Below are positions 6,197-8,318 of a stretch of 8,318 bases of DNA, piece after piece. Made by a program: the position numbers and the translations under genes. The DNA is from JAUWMV01 sp964562425 (GTDB lineage Bacteria > UBP14 > UBA6098 > B30-G16), in contig CAZLTJ010000087.1 in assembly GCA_964562425.1 (NCBI GenBank), positions 1 to 8,318 of the forward strand, in the 5' to 3' direction. The notes under the pieces are model-generated. The model ran no database searches. It worked only from the letters and a program-made list of their open reading frames with translations, and was not told where the DNA came from. Each line of letters begins with the position of its first letter. Position 1 is the first letter of the stretch.

Positions 6197-6219
6197 ATCG
6201 ATTGATAAATCGATATAAT
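6197..6219 (+). promoter_or_regulatory. Inverted repeat overlapping a TATAAT box upstream of the baeRF gene
   Basis: Arms atcgatt (6197-6203) and aatcgat (6208-6214) flank gata, and the last base of the right arm is the first base of TATAAT (6214-6219). If that is the -10, the repeat fills the spacer between -35 and -10, a common place for a repressor site. No recognisable -35 lies upstream (caagag at the expected place), so promoter activity is uncertain. The leader would be about 95 bases. Confidence 0.35.
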
Positions 6220-6320
6220 AGATGATATTAAAGAGAGTGTATATTTTACATAAGCAGCTTTGTGGATTTATTGTGTGAGGATAATATTTTCAACAATTGT
6301 TTTTAAAATTGGAGGTTTTG

Positions 6321-7349
6321 ATGAGAATATCTGAGGAAGTATTACACGCATTAGCAAGTCTATCGGAAACTGACAGAAGCGTGCTATCTGTCTATTTGCA
6401 TACATACGGCGATTGGGATTTGGTTGATAGATTTATTGAATATGAAGGCAAGAAGCTTGTGCCGTTTTTAACAAGAAATGAAAAAGAATATTTAGACTTT
6501 TCACTTTCATTATTGAATGATTTTTTGATTCAAAAAAAATCTAAAGGCTATAATCGACCTGGCTTAGCTTTTTTCGCAGATATTGGCGCTGATTTTTGTG
6601 AAGGCTTGGAACTTTCTATCCCACCTAAACAACTGCTTGCAGTGAGTAACGAAGCTATAATTGCTCCATTAGCTTTTGAACTCGATGAATACGAACCTGT
6701 AGGTGTAATACTTGCTGATGCTTCTAAAGCTAGGATTCTAATTGTAGCTGGGCAGGTTATGGAGGATGTGAGTTCTTTAAGGGCGAAAATTCATCATTTG
6801 TCAAAGGTGGGTGGATGGTCGCAGATGAGGTATCAACGGCGGAGAACAAAACAGGTTAAGCATTTTGCAAAACAAGTTGCAAGTGATGCTGCAAAGGTGT
6901 TTGAAATAGATAAAGTTAATAGAATATTTATGGCTGGCAACGATAGAATCCTTACTGCCATTGCAAATGAATTGCCCAAATCCATTAAGAATTGTGTTAT
7001 TGGGAAGATTCCATGGGATCTCGATGCGGGTGATGATGAATTTATAAAGCGTGTTGCTCCGATTTATGAGAAGGTTGAACGTGAAAGCGAAAGAAAATTG
7101 CTTAGCATATTTGTCGGAGAATTGAAAAGGCAAGGATTGGCAAGCTTTGGGATTGAAAATGTACGAAAGGCGTTAATGTTTGGTCAAGTCGATACGTTAA
7201 TTCTTGACAAGTCGCTTGATCCTGCAATTCAAGAAGAGCTTGTTAATCTTGCAAAGGATATTTCCTCATACGTTGAATTCATTGAAACTGGTAGTGAAAT
7301 AATGTCTAAAATAGATGGTGTTGGTGCGATGTTGAGATATAAAATCTGA
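6321..7349 (+). CDS. Bacterial archaeo-eukaryotic release factor (baeRF) family protein, probably family 10
   Basis: A cytoplasmic protein related to eRF1/aRF1 and to Vms1/ANKZF1, which release nascent chains from stalled ribosomes; bacterial members are little studied. The 342-residue protein has an N-terminal strand VLSVYLHTYG (21-30), then the release-factor-like core beginning VGVILADASKARILIV (127-142), with the loop GGWSQMRYQRRR (164-175) where eRF1 has GGQ-S-x2-RF. The L7Ae-like C-terminal part shows FGIENVRKALMFGQVDTLIL (276-295) and ends VGAMLRYKI, as in eRF1 domain 3. The start at 6321 is fixed by GGAGG (6311-6315) five bases upstream; a TTG start at 6297 would place that site inside the gene. 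The usual eRF1 stop-codon-recognition domain is not apparent, so a role in ribosome rescue or peptidyl-tRNA cleavage is more plausible than normal termination. It stands alone between divergent and convergent neighbours. Family is fairly sure, subfamily less so, activity inferred. Confidence 0.85.
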   Translation: MRISEEVLHALASLSETDRSVLSVYLHTYGDWDLVDRFIEYEGKKLVPFLTRNEKEYLDFSLSLLNDFLIQKKSKGYNRPGLAFFADIGADFCEGLELSIPPKQLLAVSNEAIIAPLAFELDEYEPVGVILADASKARILIVAGQVMEDVSSLRAKIHHLSKVGGWSQMRYQRRRTKQVKHFAKQVASDAAKVFEIDKVNRIFMAGNDRILTAIANELPKSIKNCVIGKIPWDLDAGDDEFIKRVAPIYEKVERESERKLLSIFVGELKRQGLASFGIENVRKALMFGQVDTLILDKSLDPAIQEELVNLAKDISSYVEFIETGSEIMSKIDGVGAMLRYKI

Positions 7350-7467
7350 ATTAATTAATATATTTAGAAGTTCATGAATTGGTAGTCAAAATTTTTCTTC
7401 GGGTACATTGCTGTCATCAGAGGATCAATTTGCCATATTGTGACTGTAGAGAAGTTATTGTTTTAAA

Positions 7468-8318
7468 TTACAATATAGATGCATCCAATGAAGGTCTTGC
7501 TGGATCGTGAAGTCTGAAATAATTGAGGGTTTTAAGTTTGCTTCGGAATGCATAACAGTATTCGCATAGTCGAGGACACGTATCGTATGAACCTATATCT
7601 ACACTTTTTGCACATAGGCAATATTCCCGTTGACCTCGATCGGATGTGTGTTTTAATGCTATTTTTAAACCTTTGGATAACCAGTCTACATCGATACAAG
7701 GTCCGTCGGTTATACCTAATTCGCTTAGTTCGTTATTCTGACAACATGATTGCATTATTAAATTGTTTTTCGCAGCAAGACTCACGATTTCTTGGAAAAG
7801 ACGCATTACATCCTCGTTATCTAACGGATTTTCAAGTAAATCGGGATCGAGTTTTCTCAATCGACTCATAACCATTCTATATGGTGATAATCGACTCACG
7901 ATGATTCTATTTGTCTTTCCAGCAAGAGAATTTATCAGTTTTTCAATAACATTAAAATGCCATTGTGGGCTATATTTTTTTGTAATAATTATTGGATCGT
8001 AACGCAATGCTATTCTATTTGGACCGACAATTTCCGCAACTTTTTCGAAAGACTCTATCCCGTGATATAAGCTAACATCATTCGGTTCGTGGTTGCGCGA
8101 ATAGCCTGTTATTGTCCATAGGAATGCAAACGGAATATTTCGCTCATTAAGTTCAGGGAAAAAAGGGATCAGCGGTTCAGCATCACGTGTCCAGAAAACG
8201 ATTGTTGCAACATCTTGAGGTAATAGCGAAATTCTTGTTTGGATTTTGTAATTGAAAGGATTTCTCACTATAACATAGCCCTCACGAATTCGATTTATGA
8301 ACCATCTTGCATAGAATG
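7468..8318 (-). CDS. DUF1848 family protein, 5' end beyond the window
   Basis: A cytoplasmic protein of unknown function in the DUF1848 family, whose members carry C-terminal cysteines resembling the radical-SAM iron-sulfur ligands. 282 residues are visible. The frame stays open to the right edge: FYARWFINRIREGYVIV (1-17) precedes RNPFN (18-22), and both are family hallmarks, so a GTG at 8268 is not the start. Perhaps 10-20 N-terminal residues are missing, normally including an S.S.RTDIPA motif. Other conserved parts are VATIVFWTRDAEPLIPF (36-52), FLWTITGYSRNHEP (65-78), NRIALRYDPI (100-109) and QSCCQNNEL (189-197). The cluster is C233, C235, DIGSYDTC (240-247) and CPRLCEYCYA (247-256), giving C-x3-C-x2-C at 247, 251 and 254. 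The gene converges with the baeRF gene with a 118-base gap and no clear terminator. Radical chemistry is inference. Confidence 0.88.
   Translation of the reverse strand, partial: FYARWFINRIREGYVIVRNPFNYKIQTRISLLPQDVATIVFWTRDAEPLIPFFPELNERNIPFAFLWTITGYSRNHEPNDVSLYHGIESFEKVAEIVGPNRIALRYDPIIITKKYSPQWHFNVIEKLINSLAGKTNRIIVSRLSPYRMVMSRLRKLDPDLLENPLDNEDVMRLFQEIVSLAAKNNLIMQSCCQNNELSELGITDGPCIDVDWLSKGLKIALKHTSDRGQREYCLCAKSVDIGSYDTCPRLCEYCYAFRSKLKTLNYFRLHDPARPSLDASIL

Larger units (their letters stand above)
6010..6320. other. 311-base divergent regulatory region between DinB and baeRF genes
   Basis: This gap separates two divergently transcribed genes and should hold both promoters. It contains a 21-base perfect palindrome (6126-6146), an inverted repeat overlapping a TATAAT (6197-6219), and a second possible promoter for the rightward gene, TTGTGG (6260-6265) and TAATAT (6282-6287) with a 16-base spacer. 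No ORF with a ribosome binding site and no tRNA were found. Confidence 0.5.

Noticed and set aside
4721..6220. A 13-base exact repeat, aatcgatataata, at 4721-4733 and 6208-6220
   Set aside because: In AT-rich DNA of this length one or two 13-base matches are expected by chance, and only the second copy is in a sensible promoter position.
7548..8002. Plus-strand open frames opposite the DUF1848 gene
   Set aside because: They lie opposite a gene with clear family motifs, have no convincing ribosome binding sites and encode no recognisable domains.
1..8318. Mobile elements, CRISPR arrays, tRNA or rRNA genes
   Set aside because: Looked for on both strands: no transposase or integrase motifs, no regularly spaced repeats, and no tRNA-like or rRNA-like sequence were seen by eye.

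Overview
The window comes from an AT-rich bacterium (roughly one third G+C) that uses the standard code (TGA is a real stop for the DinB and release-factor genes) and has ordinary Shine-Dalgarno sites. The gene content (HslU, DUF5362, ICMT/PEMT-type methyltransferase, SpoIIAA-like protein, baeRF-type release-factor homologue, DUF1848) suggests an uncultured or anaerobic lineage, perhaps near the FCB group or a related candidate phylum. That placement is a guess from gene families, because no rRNA or other marker is present.

Layout, left to right. 1-513 (minus) is the N-terminal third of a sodium:solute symporter that runs off the left edge. A 412-base gap follows. 926-2278 (minus) is a complete hslU, with no hslV beside it. 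hslU diverges from a small DUF5362 membrane protein (2378-2761, plus). The short region between them holds an extended -10 element and a 17-base perfect palindrome. A 292-base convergent gap rich in inverted repeats leads to two methyltransferase genes on the minus strand: a membrane ICMT/PEMT-type enzyme (3054-3794) and a soluble class I SAM methyltransferase (3914-4675). After a 379-base gap there is a SpoIIAA-like gene (5055-5415, plus) whose full-length protein can only be read by changing frame twice. Next come a DinB-family protein (5506-6009, minus), a 311-base gap with a 21-base perfect palindrome and a second inverted repeat overlapping a TATAAT box, a baeRF-type release-factor-like protein (6321-7349, plus), and a DUF1848 protein (7468-8318, minus) whose first residues lie past the right edge.

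The genes do not form one clear pathway. Most are single transcription units separated by long gaps with frequent strand changes, which looks like a loosely packed chromosomal region rather than a prophage, island or defence locus. I found no tRNA, rRNA, CRISPR array, transposase or integrase. The most useful points are the twice-frameshifted SpoIIAA-like gene, which a simple ORF call would annotate wrongly; the release-factor homologue with a GGWSQ loop in place of GGQ; the hslU separated from hslV; the DUF1848 protein with a radical-SAM-like cysteine cluster at its C-terminus; and several perfect palindromes next to gene starts that may be operators. I do not see convincing evidence of a wholly new system.
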